Below are positions 35,596-43,442 of a stretch of 64,000 bases of DNA, piece after piece. The notes under the pieces were generated by a model. The model saw only the letters and a list, made by a program, of their open reading frames with translations, made no database searches and was not told the origin of the DNA. The DNA comes from Bacteroidales bacterium (GTDB lineage Bacteria > Bacteroidota > Bacteroidia > Bacteroidales > UBA3824), in assembly GCA_017544805.1 (NCBI GenBank), contig JAFYDK010000013.1, positions 23,475 through 87,474 on the forward strand, written 5' to 3'. Each line of letters starts with the position of its first letter. Position 1 is the first letter of the stretch. Both the position numbers and the translations under genes were made by a program.

Positions 35596-36969
35596 TTAAT
35601 CCTTTTCGTACAACTTTGGCTGACGGATTGTGTTGCGGATTGTAATCTCTTTTTCTAAACTTTTGGTTTCTTCGTCTGAAAAAACGATATCAAGTTTTAC
35701 CTTATAAGTTCCGTCTTTTTGATATGTATGCTTAGGATTTTTATCATTAGAAAATGTCCCGTCTCCGAAATCCCACTTTAAACTCTTATAGTTGTATCCT
35801 CGGTAGTAAAAATTAGTTCCTATACACCCTTCTGTTTGGTATAGAAAATTAGGAGACATGCGCAGAAAACGCGGAAATATTGATATTCCATTAAACTTTT
35901 TGGGAACTTCCAGCGCATTAAAATGAAAAATAGGATTCTCTGAATCACAATTTTCTATTTTAGAAATATATCTGTTATCCTCTCCGCAAAGTAAATAAAT
36001 ATTACCGTTTGAAGATAACTTCATATCTGCAATAGCAATATCATTCCAATTTGCAGGTATTTCCTTTTCATATATTTTTTTGCACAAAATTTTCCCTTCT
36101 AATAGTTCAGAAGCATTATAACGAAAAACAGATATTTTGTTTATCCCGTTTTCTTTCGTTTTGAGGGCTGTAAACAAATATTTTCCTGAAGGAGAAAACT
36201 CAAAAACATTACACTTTACATCAATAGGTAATTCAATATAATCGCTTAAAATGCCGGAGATATTATCAAACCCGTAACTTACAATTTTACGATTTTGGAG
36301 TATAAAAATTCTATCAAATTCCGGTGATATGCGCAAAAACGTTGTCGGAGTAAAAATATGATTTTCATTATAGGGTGATTCAACCTCTCTTATGATTTCA
36401 CCGTCAGAAATTAAATAACTTGTAAAGAATTGTTTATTATTTTCTTGTGTAATGAACCACAATTTATCAAACTCATTATTCGGCATAATGCAAAGAAAGT
36501 AGTGAGAATTTATACCATTCTTTTGGGTAATATTTTTGATTTTTTTCTCCTCAACGGAAATAATACCGTCTTTATATGTTACTATATTGTAACTTAAAAT
36601 AAGACTATTTCCATGAACGGTACTACTATTAAGGTCGGAATAAAAAATATAATAGCGGTTGTGATTTATAGGATCTAATGCAACAAATGAATTTGCCCTA
36701 AAATAATTATTTTCAGACTGAAAAATAATATTTCCGTCTTTATCATAAATTAATCCCGCCAATCCGTAAAAAATAATATTTCCGTCTTTGTCAGAAACTG
36801 AATATCTCCCAAAATTCCCAATAACAGACGGTATATTAATTTGATGAAATTTTTCATTCTCCGAATCAAATATTAAATTGTTGTTCCCTATCGTCCAATT
36901 ATTAAATTCCTTTTGGGCATAAGAACAAATAGATAACAACAATAAGACTATAGAAAACAACAATTTCAT
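35596..36969 (-). CDS. Unit 2 secreted beta-propeller-like protein with C-terminal PKD domain
   Basis: A 457-aa protein with a signal peptide (MKLLFSIVLLLLSICSYAQ). Residues about 25-365 consist of repeated beta segments such as IADMKLSSNGNIYLLCGEDN and VFEFSPSGKYLFTALKT, the pattern of a seven-bladed propeller like those in Bacteroidota gliding-associated and PKD proteins. Residues about 385-450 are a PKD domain (LKWDFGDGTFSNDKNPKHTY, then GTYKVKLDI). The two paralogues in the block lack the PKD domain. It ends near QPKLYEKD with no type IX sorting domain. It starts 8 bases after the frameshifted FISUMP gene. Likely an extracellular or periplasmic binding protein. Confidence 0.75.
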   Translation of the reverse strand: MKLLFSIVLLLLSICSYAQKEFNNWTIGNNNLIFDSENEKFHQINIPSVIGNFGRYSVSDKDGNIIFYGLAGLIYDKDGNIIFQSENNYFRANSFVALDPINHNRYYIFYSDLNSSTVHGNSLILSYNIVTYKDGIISVEEKKIKNITQKNGINSHYFLCIMPNNEFDKLWFITQENNKQFFTSYLISDGEIIREVESPYNENHIFTPTTFLRISPEFDRIFILQNRKIVSYGFDNISGILSDYIELPIDVKCNVFEFSPSGKYLFTALKTKENGINKISVFRYNASELLEGKILCKKIYEKEIPANWNDIAIADMKLSSNGNIYLLCGEDNRYISKIENCDSENPIFHFNALEVPKKFNGISIFPRFLRMSPNFLYQTEGCIGTNFYYRGYNYKSLKWDFGDGTFSNDKNPKHTYQKDGTYKVKLDIVFSDEETKSLEKEITIRNTIRQPKLYEKD

Positions 36970-36977
36970 ATTAAGTT

Positions 36978-37951
36978 CTATTTTACACGTATATATATAG
37001 GGTCAAAAACATAACGAACAGAAAAACCATAACTTTTGGAATAACTGCCGAAATATGCTCTGTAATCATATATTTCTTCAGTATCAAACCATACATATCT
37101 CCGCTGGATTATGAAAGGAGAATTGCCGGTTTTGTTTGTCTTACCTGCAGTCCAAAAAGTTCCTCTATTATTTAAATCCGCATAAATACCGTTTATATAA
37201 TAATCCGATGGTTTTTCTGAATATGCAGTATTTCTCCAACCACCCAATGTATGATATGTAGATTCATCATCACTGCAACCATCTTCAATACCTGCAATAA
37301 AGGCATCAAAATAAAATTCATCTGAGAATTCTCTATTGTACGTTAAATCATACGCTCTTTCATCAACATAATTAGGAAATTCACCCGTAATTTCAAGAAT
37401 GTCTAAAAAATCTCGAAGTTCCGGTAATCTTCCGGAAACAGAAAATTTTTTACCGGGATATACCTCCGTTATAGAATCTGATTTATACATAGGAACTCTC
37501 ATTTTTATTTTGCTGCTAAGTTTATCGGCTGTTTCCCAATTATATAATCTGCCATAAACGGGTACGTTTTTTTCATCATCAGCAAACACCCAGCAACCGT
37601 CATTAGATTTTATACTCAAATTTTCCAACATTATATAGAAAAAACCTTTAGATGCTTTTCTATTAACTTTCATAACCAAATACTTAATAGATTTGTCATT
37701 AACATAATACGCCGTATCGGTTTCTATGAAATCAGATAAATCAAAATCATACCCTTTAGACAGCTTCTTGTTCTGATTTTTACGAATGTAAAACTTCCAT
37801 TCCATACGTTTTCCGTTAATTGTCAAAATGGAATCTGTTGATTGCTCAATAACCGATTGAGATATAGTTTCAGTCTCTTTTTCGCAAGAGTAAAGCGTGA
37901 AAGCGGCAACATAACTATTGCGGCTTTCAAAAGTATAAAATACTTTTTCAT
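36978..37951 (-). pseudogene. Unit 2 FISUMP-type lipoprotein, frameshifted in the signal peptide
   Basis: The open frame of 282 codons (to 37826) has only a TTG at its start, at a point equivalent to an internal Leu of the unit 1 protein. Upstream, the ATG at 37951 and the signal sequence are almost identical to unit 1 (MKKYFILLKAAIVM) but one T is missing on the coding strand near 37908, so the frame shifts and stops after 42 codons. The body keeps the FISUMP pattern: YGRLYNWETADKL, VSGRLPELRDFLDI and SYGFSVRYVFDP. Without the frameshift the product would be a lipoprotein of about 323 aa. Partner gene at 36969. Either inactive, slippage-dependent, or a sequencing error. Confidence 0.75.
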
Positions 37952-38036
37952 ATTATTAGTTATTTAATTAAAAATTCCGCTGTAAATATAATATGAAAAA
38001 AAATACAAAACAATAACCCTTTCGGGTAGTTTTTTT
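37791..38036. repeat. 247-bp near-identical repeat, copy A (unit 2)
   Basis: Matches 39901-40147 with four substitutions and one missing base. It spans the upstream terminator hairpin, the intergenic promoter region and the first 50 or so codons of the FISUMP lipoprotein. Confidence 0.9.
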
Positions 38037-38040
38037 TGTT

Positions 38041-39120
38041 TTAATCACAAACTTTAATTGATGGAGTCTTCATTTTGCAATATATCGCCATGTCATGAAA
38101 TAATTGGTTCGGGCAATAACATTTCATATTAGAATATTTGGAAGGAGGTATTTCTAATATTTTTTCCATATATACAATTTTATTATTTTCGGGATTTTTT
38201 ATGCAATCAACTTTACCGTTATCTCTAATCAAATAAATATTACCATCTGCAGCTAATTTCATAGTTAAAAGATTATATTCGTAGTCATACGCAAACTCTT
38301 TTACAACTTCTGGGGAATTGTCTTTTTTAGAAACATCATATCTCAAAACCGTTGAACCGTTAAAAATAATCAAATATTTCCCCGATTCAGATACTGCAAA
38401 ATCATAAACATTAGAACAAACAAGACCACAGTTTATTAAATTAATATTCTCAAAATCAAAATTAAATTTAAAAACCTGTTTTTCTCTCAAATAATAATAA
38501 TTTTCGTAACTATCTCTGCATAAGTGATTATACTCTGTAAGCGAAATAGTTATTCCTGCATCACACACACCCCTTAAAATCATTTTGTCACCTTTTATTT
38601 CATAAATTTCTGCTTCACTGGTTTCATAGAAAAATGATAAAACAAAAACTCTTTTGTTTTTATAATCAGGGATTGCCCAAATATTACTGATTCTCTTTTT
38701 TACAGAAATCTCACTTTTGCTCAAAACGTAATTATCCTTATTAGATATATCAAAAATGATATGATATAATTTTGTGTCTTTTGATTCATAAAAACTATAA
38801 AAATAATGAAAAATATTCATATCTAATATATCTTGCACCAAAATACCCGAACCGAAACGATATTTGTTATTCAAAAGGCAATTCATTTCCGCATCATATA
38901 TTTTCCGCATTGAGCCGAACAAAATTAATTCTTCATTTCGATCACAAATACAAAAACCTCCTAAAGCAATATCAAAATTTTCAGGGAGTTGTAAAACTCC
39001 CTGAAAACCTATTTTATTAAACTTTAATATATAATTTCTCGTAGGCCACCACTCAGCACCATATTGCGCATAGGATTTACTAAACACAAAAAGCAAGACG
39101 GCGAGTGAAAAAGTTTTCAT
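38041..39120 (-). CDS. Unit 1 secreted beta-propeller-like protein
   Basis: A 359-aa protein with a signal peptide (MKTFSLAVLLFVFSKSYAQ) and then WWPTRNYILKFNKI, aligning with the starts of the unit 2 and unit 3 propellers. Beta-rich repeats run to the end, for example YDFAVSESGKYLIIFNGST and LTMKLAADGNIYLIRDNG, the same Ser/Ala-x-x-GxYL pattern as in unit 2. It ends TPSIKVCD and has no PKD domain. It starts 9 bases after the unit 1 lipoprotein stop, so both are made from one message. A secreted, probably periplasmic or surface protein of unknown binding partner. Confidence 0.72.
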   Translation of the reverse strand: MKTFSLAVLLFVFSKSYAQYGAEWWPTRNYILKFNKIGFQGVLQLPENFDIALGGFCICDRNEELILFGSMRKIYDAEMNCLLNNKYRFGSGILVQDILDMNIFHYFYSFYESKDTKLYHIIFDISNKDNYVLSKSEISVKKRISNIWAIPDYKNKRVFVLSFFYETSEAEIYEIKGDKMILRGVCDAGITISLTEYNHLCRDSYENYYYLREKQVFKFNFDFENINLINCGLVCSNVYDFAVSESGKYLIIFNGSTVLRYDVSKKDNSPEVVKEFAYDYEYNLLTMKLAADGNIYLIRDNGKVDCIKNPENNKIVYMEKILEIPPSKYSNMKCYCPNQLFHDMAIYCKMKTPSIKVCD

Positions 39121-39129
39121 AATAAATAA

Positions 39130-40062
39130 TTAATTTTTTTTCTTATTTACATAACGTGGCTCAAAAACACAACGAATTGTATGTCCGAATGAATTTGCGG
39201 CCAGAGAATTTATAAATGCAGAATAATTCAAAACATCAGTTTCAGTATGAGTTTCTTTTGCAAAACGGAATTCATAATGAGCTTTTTTAATGAAATCGAC
39301 CCCGTCATCCATCCAATAATATCCTGCTTTATTAAGCCCTGTATAACCTCCGCCTCCTAATCTATTGCCACTCAATACCGAATGTCCTTTCGATAAATCG
39401 CCATCCGCATCCTCAACACCAAATACGAAAGTGTCAAAATAGAATGAACCCCATTTTTCATAATCAGATTCTGCATGATATCCACATGTTGGTAAATTTC
39501 CGATAGTTTCTGCCTCAATAATATCCAAAACATCTTCAGTATTCAATAACCGTCCAGGAGTCCCAACACTCTTTGCTATAACATTACCGTCAGTATCATA
39601 TACGGGTAATTTCATATTTATTTTTTTTGCTAACGCATGCCCCGAATTCCATGTATACATACGTCCATATTTGGATACATAACTTTCATCATTTTTGTAA
39701 GCCCAACATGCGGTGTCTAATTCTATATCAAGATTTTCTATCATAATATAAAAATACCTTTCTGAATTTCTTCTCCGTACTTTCATTGTTGTATAACGCT
39801 TAGAAGGATCTTGCGTGTAATAGGCAGTTCCAAATTCTAAGCCTAAGTCTGACGTATTCATGTGAAATCCTTTTGAAAGTTTATTTCCATTTTTCAAATT
39901 AAACTTCCATTCCATACGTTTCCCGTTAATTGTCAAAATGGAATCTGTTGATTGCTCAATAACCGATTGAGATACAGTTTCAGTCTCTTTTTCGCAAGAG
40001 TAAAGCGTGAAAGCGGCAAACATAACTATTGCGGCTTTCAAAAGTATAAAATACTTTTTCAT
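39130..40062 (-). CDS. Unit 1 FISUMP-type lipoprotein
   Basis: A 310-aa lipoprotein, intact. The signal peptide ends AAFTLYSCEKE with Cys 23 as the lipid site. After a short Ser/Thr/Glu linker comes LTINGKRMEWKF, then a FISUMP-like domain: YFYIMIENLDIELDTACW, YGRMYTWNSGHAL, TPGRLLNTEDVLDII and a C-terminal FGHTIRCVFEPRYV. FISUMP domains are found in large paralogous secreted families of Fibrobacter and Bacteroidota; their function is not established. This is the reference copy for the frameshifted unit 2 gene. It is followed after 9 bases by its propeller partner. Confidence 0.78.
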   Translation of the reverse strand: MKKYFILLKAAIVMFAAFTLYSCEKETETVSQSVIEQSTDSILTINGKRMEWKFNLKNGNKLSKGFHMNTSDLGLEFGTAYYTQDPSKRYTTMKVRRRNSERYFYIMIENLDIELDTACWAYKNDESYVSKYGRMYTWNSGHALAKKINMKLPVYDTDGNVIAKSVGTPGRLLNTEDVLDIIEAETIGNLPTCGYHAESDYEKWGSFYFDTFVFGVEDADGDLSKGHSVLSGNRLGGGGYTGLNKAGYYWMDDGVDFIKKAHYEFRFAKETHTETDVLNYSAFINSLAANSFGHTIRCVFEPRYVNKKKN

Positions 40063-40147
40063 ATTATTAGTTATTTAATTAAAAATTTCGCTGTAAATAT
40101 AATATGAAAAAAAATACAAAACAATACCCCTTTCGGGTAGTTTTTTT
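39901..40147. repeat. 247-bp near-identical repeat, copy B (unit 1)
   Basis: Partner of 37791-38036. The extra base relative to copy A is in the AAA at 40018-40020, inside the signal-peptide coding region. Confidence 0.9.
40125..40139 (-). terminator. Short hairpin, possible terminator after fau
   Basis: TACCC pairs with GGGTA around a 5-base loop, followed on the minus strand by T-rich sequence. The same element, with one mismatch, follows the unit 1 propeller gene at about 38014-38028. The stem is short, so support is modest. Confidence 0.4.
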
Positions 40148-40173
40148 AGTAAAAATTCAAAGTTTTTTATGGC

Positions 40174-40710
40174 TTAAAAAACAACATCGCTCATTTTTTC
40201 GTCGTGGGATTCCATCGGGAGAGCTTCTAAAAACTGAAACGGAAAACAAATTCCGATTTTTTTTGCGTGAGGAATCTTTTTTAAAAACTTGTCGTAATAG
40301 CCTTTCCCCCGTCCTAAACGGTTAAAATTCTTGTCAAAAGCCATTCCCGGAATTATTGCAAGGTCTATTTTATAATAATCCTCCTCAAAAAAATCCTCTC
40401 CCGATGGCTCTAAAATGTTAAAAGCCCCTTTCTTTAAAGAATTTTCATCTTCGTAAACTTTTAGAACCATATCTTCTTTCGTAACTTTAGGCAACAAAAT
40501 CATTTTACCAGAGAGTTTTCCTTTTATAATAAGTTCTCTGACATCTATTTCATCGGGTAGGGGATAATACAAAAGAACACATTTTGAATTTTTCCAATCC
40601 TTTGAGTTCAAAACTTTTAAAACCGCAATTCTTGAAAACTCATTTAGTTGATTAAAAGAATATTGCTTTTTCAAAAGCCTTATTTTCTTTCTTAATTCAT
40701 TTTTCTCCAT
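40174..40710 (-). CDS. fau: 5-formyltetrahydrofolate cyclo-ligase
   Basis: This enzyme converts 5-formyl-THF to 5,10-methenyl-THF with ATP, recycling a storage form of folate. The 178-aa protein has the family ending DLAIIPGMAFDKNFNRLGRG followed by KGYYDKFL, with the ATP-binding GRGKGYYD, and the N-terminal basic helix EKNELRKKIRLLKKQY. I use the ATG at 40710; an upstream in-frame start at 40746 would run 12 residues into the tiny gene before it. It overlaps that gene by 14 bases. Confidence 0.93.
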   Translation of the reverse strand: MEKNELRKKIRLLKKQYSFNQLNEFSRIAVLKVLNSKDWKNSKCVLLYYPLPDEIDVRELIIKGKLSGKMILLPKVTKEDMVLKVYEDENSLKKGAFNILEPSGEDFFEEDYYKIDLAIIPGMAFDKNFNRLGRGKGYYDKFLKKIPHAKKIGICFPFQFLEALPMESHDEKMSDVVF

Positions 40711-40855
40711 TTGCTTTTTTGTGTTTGTTTTTGCAATATTTTTCAAGACCGCAGCCGCAGTCAGCTGAGCCTTTCTTTAAGGTTTTAATAATACGGATTA
40801 TAACCGTAGTAATTGCAAGTCCTAAAATTATGTATGTAATAACCTCTTGTGTCAT
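40697..40855 (-). CDS. FeoB-associated Cys-rich membrane protein
   Basis: A 52-aa protein. MTQEVITYIILGLAITTVII is one membrane segment, followed by a basic stretch and SADCGCGLEKYCK, the short CxC...C motif of the FeoB-associated Cys-rich family. Such proteins are encoded beside feoB in many Bacteroidota and Firmicutes and may deliver or chaperone ferrous iron. It starts 87 bases after the feoAB stop and overlaps fau by 14 bases, so feoAB, this gene and fau may be one transcript. Confidence 0.88.
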   Translation of the reverse strand: MTQEVITYIILGLAITTVIIRIIKTLKKGSADCGCGLEKYCKNKHKKANGEK

Positions 40856-40942
40856 TTTTTTTACATTTTGTTGTATAATGGTCTTGTAATATGGATGAAA
40901 TTGTTCTGAACCTTTCAGAGAAATTTTATCCGGAATAAAAAA

Positions 40943-43342
40943 TTATAAAAGTTTACCGATTTGGTTGATTAAAAACGCTAACAACCAAGCCGTTGCAATA
41001 CTATAAACAATTGATATTATTGCCCAACGTTTTTGCCCCGCCTCTTTTATCATAGCCGTAGCCGTGGCAACGCACGGAAAATATATCAAAATGAAAATCA
41101 TAAAGCCGTATGCCGAATATGGTGTCAGCGGTGTTGAACTTTTATCGCTGATAAGTCTTTGCGATAAGGATTCGGTGTTTTCGCTTTCAGAGTGATAAAG
41201 CACGCCCATTGTTGAAACAACGATTTCTTTGGCGGCTACACCCGTAAAAATCGAAATGCCTAATTTCCAATCAAAACCTAACGGCTCCAAAACTGGTTCT
41301 ATAAATTTGCCTATTTTACCGATATAACTATTCTCTTGACGCTGAGCCTCGTCCATGTCTTCGTTTACGGGGAAATATCCTAACGCCCAGATAATTATAG
41401 AGGCTATTAAAATAATTCCACCCATCTTTTTAAGGTATTGAGCCGCTTTTTCCCACATGTGTTTGAGTACGCTGCGCAAGGTAGGTATTCTGTAAGGCGG
41501 CAATTCCATAACAAAAGGAGCGTCTTGACTTTTAAACGTAGTTTTACGCAAAAGTATTGCTGTTAATGCCGCCATTAATATACCGAAAGCATAAATACTT
41601 GATGTTATAAGTGCTTGATGTGTCGAAAAAAATGCCGCTGTCATCACGGTATAAACAGGAAGCCTTGCAGAACAGCTCATATACGGACTTATCATCATTG
41701 TTAAAAGTCTGTCGCTGCGGTTTTCAAGTGTGCGGGTTGCCATAATTCCGGGGACATTGCAACCAAAACCCATTATTAAAGGTATAAACGATTTCCCGTG
41801 TAATCCTATGGCGTGCATTATTTTGTCCATAATAAAGGCGACCCTTGCCATATAACCCGAATCTTCCATTAACGAGATGAACATAAACAATATCACAATG
41901 TTAGGCAAAAATACTATTACGCCGCCTACTCCGCCGATAATGCCGTCTACGATTAAATCTTTGAGCATACCGTCCTCCATGCAGCCTTTTATTAAATCAC
42001 CTATCATTTCAACAAGGCTTTCTATCCATTGCATAGGATAATCGCCTAATATAAAAGTGGTTTCAAACATTAAGAAAATCACTGCCAAAAAGACGGGGAA
42101 ACCGTAAATCTTATGTGTTACGATATAATCTATTTTGTCGGTGAGCTTTCTTGTGTTAGTATGACCTTTTTTGAGAGTTTCTTTCAACGCTCCGTCTATG
42201 AATCCGTATCTTGTATCGGCTATAATAGTTTCAGTATCAGAGTTATAAATATCTTCAAGCTGTTCTATTTCCCAAGATGCCTGCTCTAAAATGCAGGAAG
42301 GGTTGTCGGTGTGTGTAACTTTTTTTTCGGGGTGTTCATGTTCTCCTCTGATAGTATTTTCAAGAACGAACTTTTCGATTTCGGCATCCTTTTCAAGGAG
42401 TTTTAGAGCCATGAATCTTGAGGGTATGATATTAAGAACGGCATTATCGTTATGGAGATAGATTTTATCTTGAATCTTTTTGATAGAGGATTCTATTTCT
42501 TGACCGTAATTAATATGTATATGTCTGTAAGTTAATGATTTATCTTCAAATATTTTTATGATAGAATCGAAAAGCATACCGAAACCTTTGCCTTTGTTGC
42601 TCACAACGGGTATAAAAGGTATGCCTAACATTCTGCCCAAGGATTGATAATCTAATTCATCGCCTCTTGCCTGTAATTCGTCGTACATATTGAGGGCGGC
42701 AACGATTTTGACGTCCATGTCAATAAGTTGCGTTGTAAGGTACATATTTCTTTCTATGTTGGAGGCGTCAATCATATTGATGACAATATCCGGCGTTTGT
42801 TCGGTGATGAATTTTCTGACATAGATTTCTTCAGCCGAATAAGCGGTAAGAGAGTATGTCCCGGGCAGGTCAGTTATATTAAAGGTGTATTCTTTGTATT
42901 TGAAAGTTGCGGTTTTGGCATCAACAGTAACGCCGCTGTAATTTCCGACACGTTCTTTACTTCCTGAGGCATAATTATAAAAAGTGGTCTTTCCGCAATT
43001 AGGGTTTCCCACGAGGGCTACGTTAATGACATTACCGTGGTCGCGGATTTCGTTTTTGATTAAATCTTCGAGTGTAAGGCTTTGATTAGGTTTTTCCAAT
43101 GCCGCCATGTTGATGTGTTCCATTGTAACTACTTCAATCATTTTGGCTTCGCTTCTTCTAAGAGATACGCGGTAGCCCATGATTTCGTATTCAATAGGGT
43201 CGTTAAGCGGTGCTTGTTTAATTACATGAATGCGTTTACCTTTTACGAACCCCATTTCCATTATTCTTTTGCGGAAAGTTCCGCGCCCCGTTATTTTTGT
43301 TATTACGGCATCTCCGTTGATAGCAACTTCGCTCAGATTCAT
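40943..43342 (-). CDS. feoB: Ferrous iron transporter, FeoA-FeoB fusion
   Basis: A 799-aa fusion typical of Bacteroidota. Residues 1-72 are a FeoA SH3-like domain (MNLSEVAINGDAVITKITGR, MGFVKGKRIHVI). Residues about 105-265 are the G domain of FeoB: G1 VALVGNPNCGKTTFYN, G2 around GNYSGVTVDAK, G3 DLPGTYSLTAYS, G4 ALNMYDE. The C-terminal permease (about 400-799) has eight or so membrane segments with two Gate regions (FIPLIMGFGCNVPGIMATR includes the Cys). FeoB imports Fe(II) across the inner membrane. A perfect 20-bp palindrome lies just upstream of the promoter and may be the iron-responsive operator. Confidence 0.97.
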   Translation of the reverse strand: MNLSEVAINGDAVITKITGRGTFRKRIMEMGFVKGKRIHVIKQAPLNDPIEYEIMGYRVSLRRSEAKMIEVVTMEHINMAALEKPNQSLTLEDLIKNEIRDHGNVINVALVGNPNCGKTTFYNYASGSKERVGNYSGVTVDAKTATFKYKEYTFNITDLPGTYSLTAYSAEEIYVRKFITEQTPDIVINMIDASNIERNMYLTTQLIDMDVKIVAALNMYDELQARGDELDYQSLGRMLGIPFIPVVSNKGKGFGMLFDSIIKIFEDKSLTYRHIHINYGQEIESSIKKIQDKIYLHNDNAVLNIIPSRFMALKLLEKDAEIEKFVLENTIRGEHEHPEKKVTHTDNPSCILEQASWEIEQLEDIYNSDTETIIADTRYGFIDGALKETLKKGHTNTRKLTDKIDYIVTHKIYGFPVFLAVIFLMFETTFILGDYPMQWIESLVEMIGDLIKGCMEDGMLKDLIVDGIIGGVGGVIVFLPNIVILFMFISLMEDSGYMARVAFIMDKIMHAIGLHGKSFIPLIMGFGCNVPGIMATRTLENRSDRLLTMMISPYMSCSARLPVYTVMTAAFFSTHQALITSSIYAFGILMAALTAILLRKTTFKSQDAPFVMELPPYRIPTLRSVLKHMWEKAAQYLKKMGGIILIASIIIWALGYFPVNEDMDEAQRQENSYIGKIGKFIEPVLEPLGFDWKLGISIFTGVAAKEIVVSTMGVLYHSESENTESLSQRLISDKSSTPLTPYSAYGFMIFILIYFPCVATATAMIKEAGQKRWAIISIVYSIATAWLLAFLINQIGKLL

Positions 43343-43379
43343 TTTGTATTATAAAAACAAAGTTTAAATATAAATTGTG

Positions 43380-43387
43380 CAAAATTA
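43380..43387 (-). promoter_or_regulatory. Candidate -7 element for feoAB
   Basis: On the minus strand TAATTTTG, a full match to TAnnTTTG, 37 bases before the feoAB ATG. The -33 position falls at the edge of the palindrome at 43409-43428. Confidence 0.5.
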
Positions 43388-43408
43388 AACCTTGAAAAAT
43401 GATTTTGC

Positions 43409-43428
43409 AATACCTAAAATTAGGTATT
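43409..43428. promoter_or_regulatory. Perfect 20-bp palindrome upstream of feoAB, possible operator
   Basis: AATACCTAA-AA-TTAGGTATT, a 9-bp inverted repeat with a 2-bp spacer. It covers the -33 region of the feoAB promoter, where a metal-dependent repressor of the Fur or DtxR/MntR type could bind. It could also be a weak rmuC terminator, but on the minus strand no T run follows it. Confidence 0.5.
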
Positions 43429-43442
43429 TTTTTTAGAAAAAA

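Noticed and set aside
36978..37826. Unit 2 FISUMP frame as a complete cytoplasmic protein starting at TTG
   Set aside because: The TTG aligns with an internal Leu of the unit 1 protein, and an almost identical signal sequence lies upstream in another frame, so it is a frameshifted lipoprotein gene.
33524..40147. CRISPR-like or phage origin for the repeat-rich block
   Set aside because: Only two pairs of repeats, no regular spacing, no spacer array and no phage genes.
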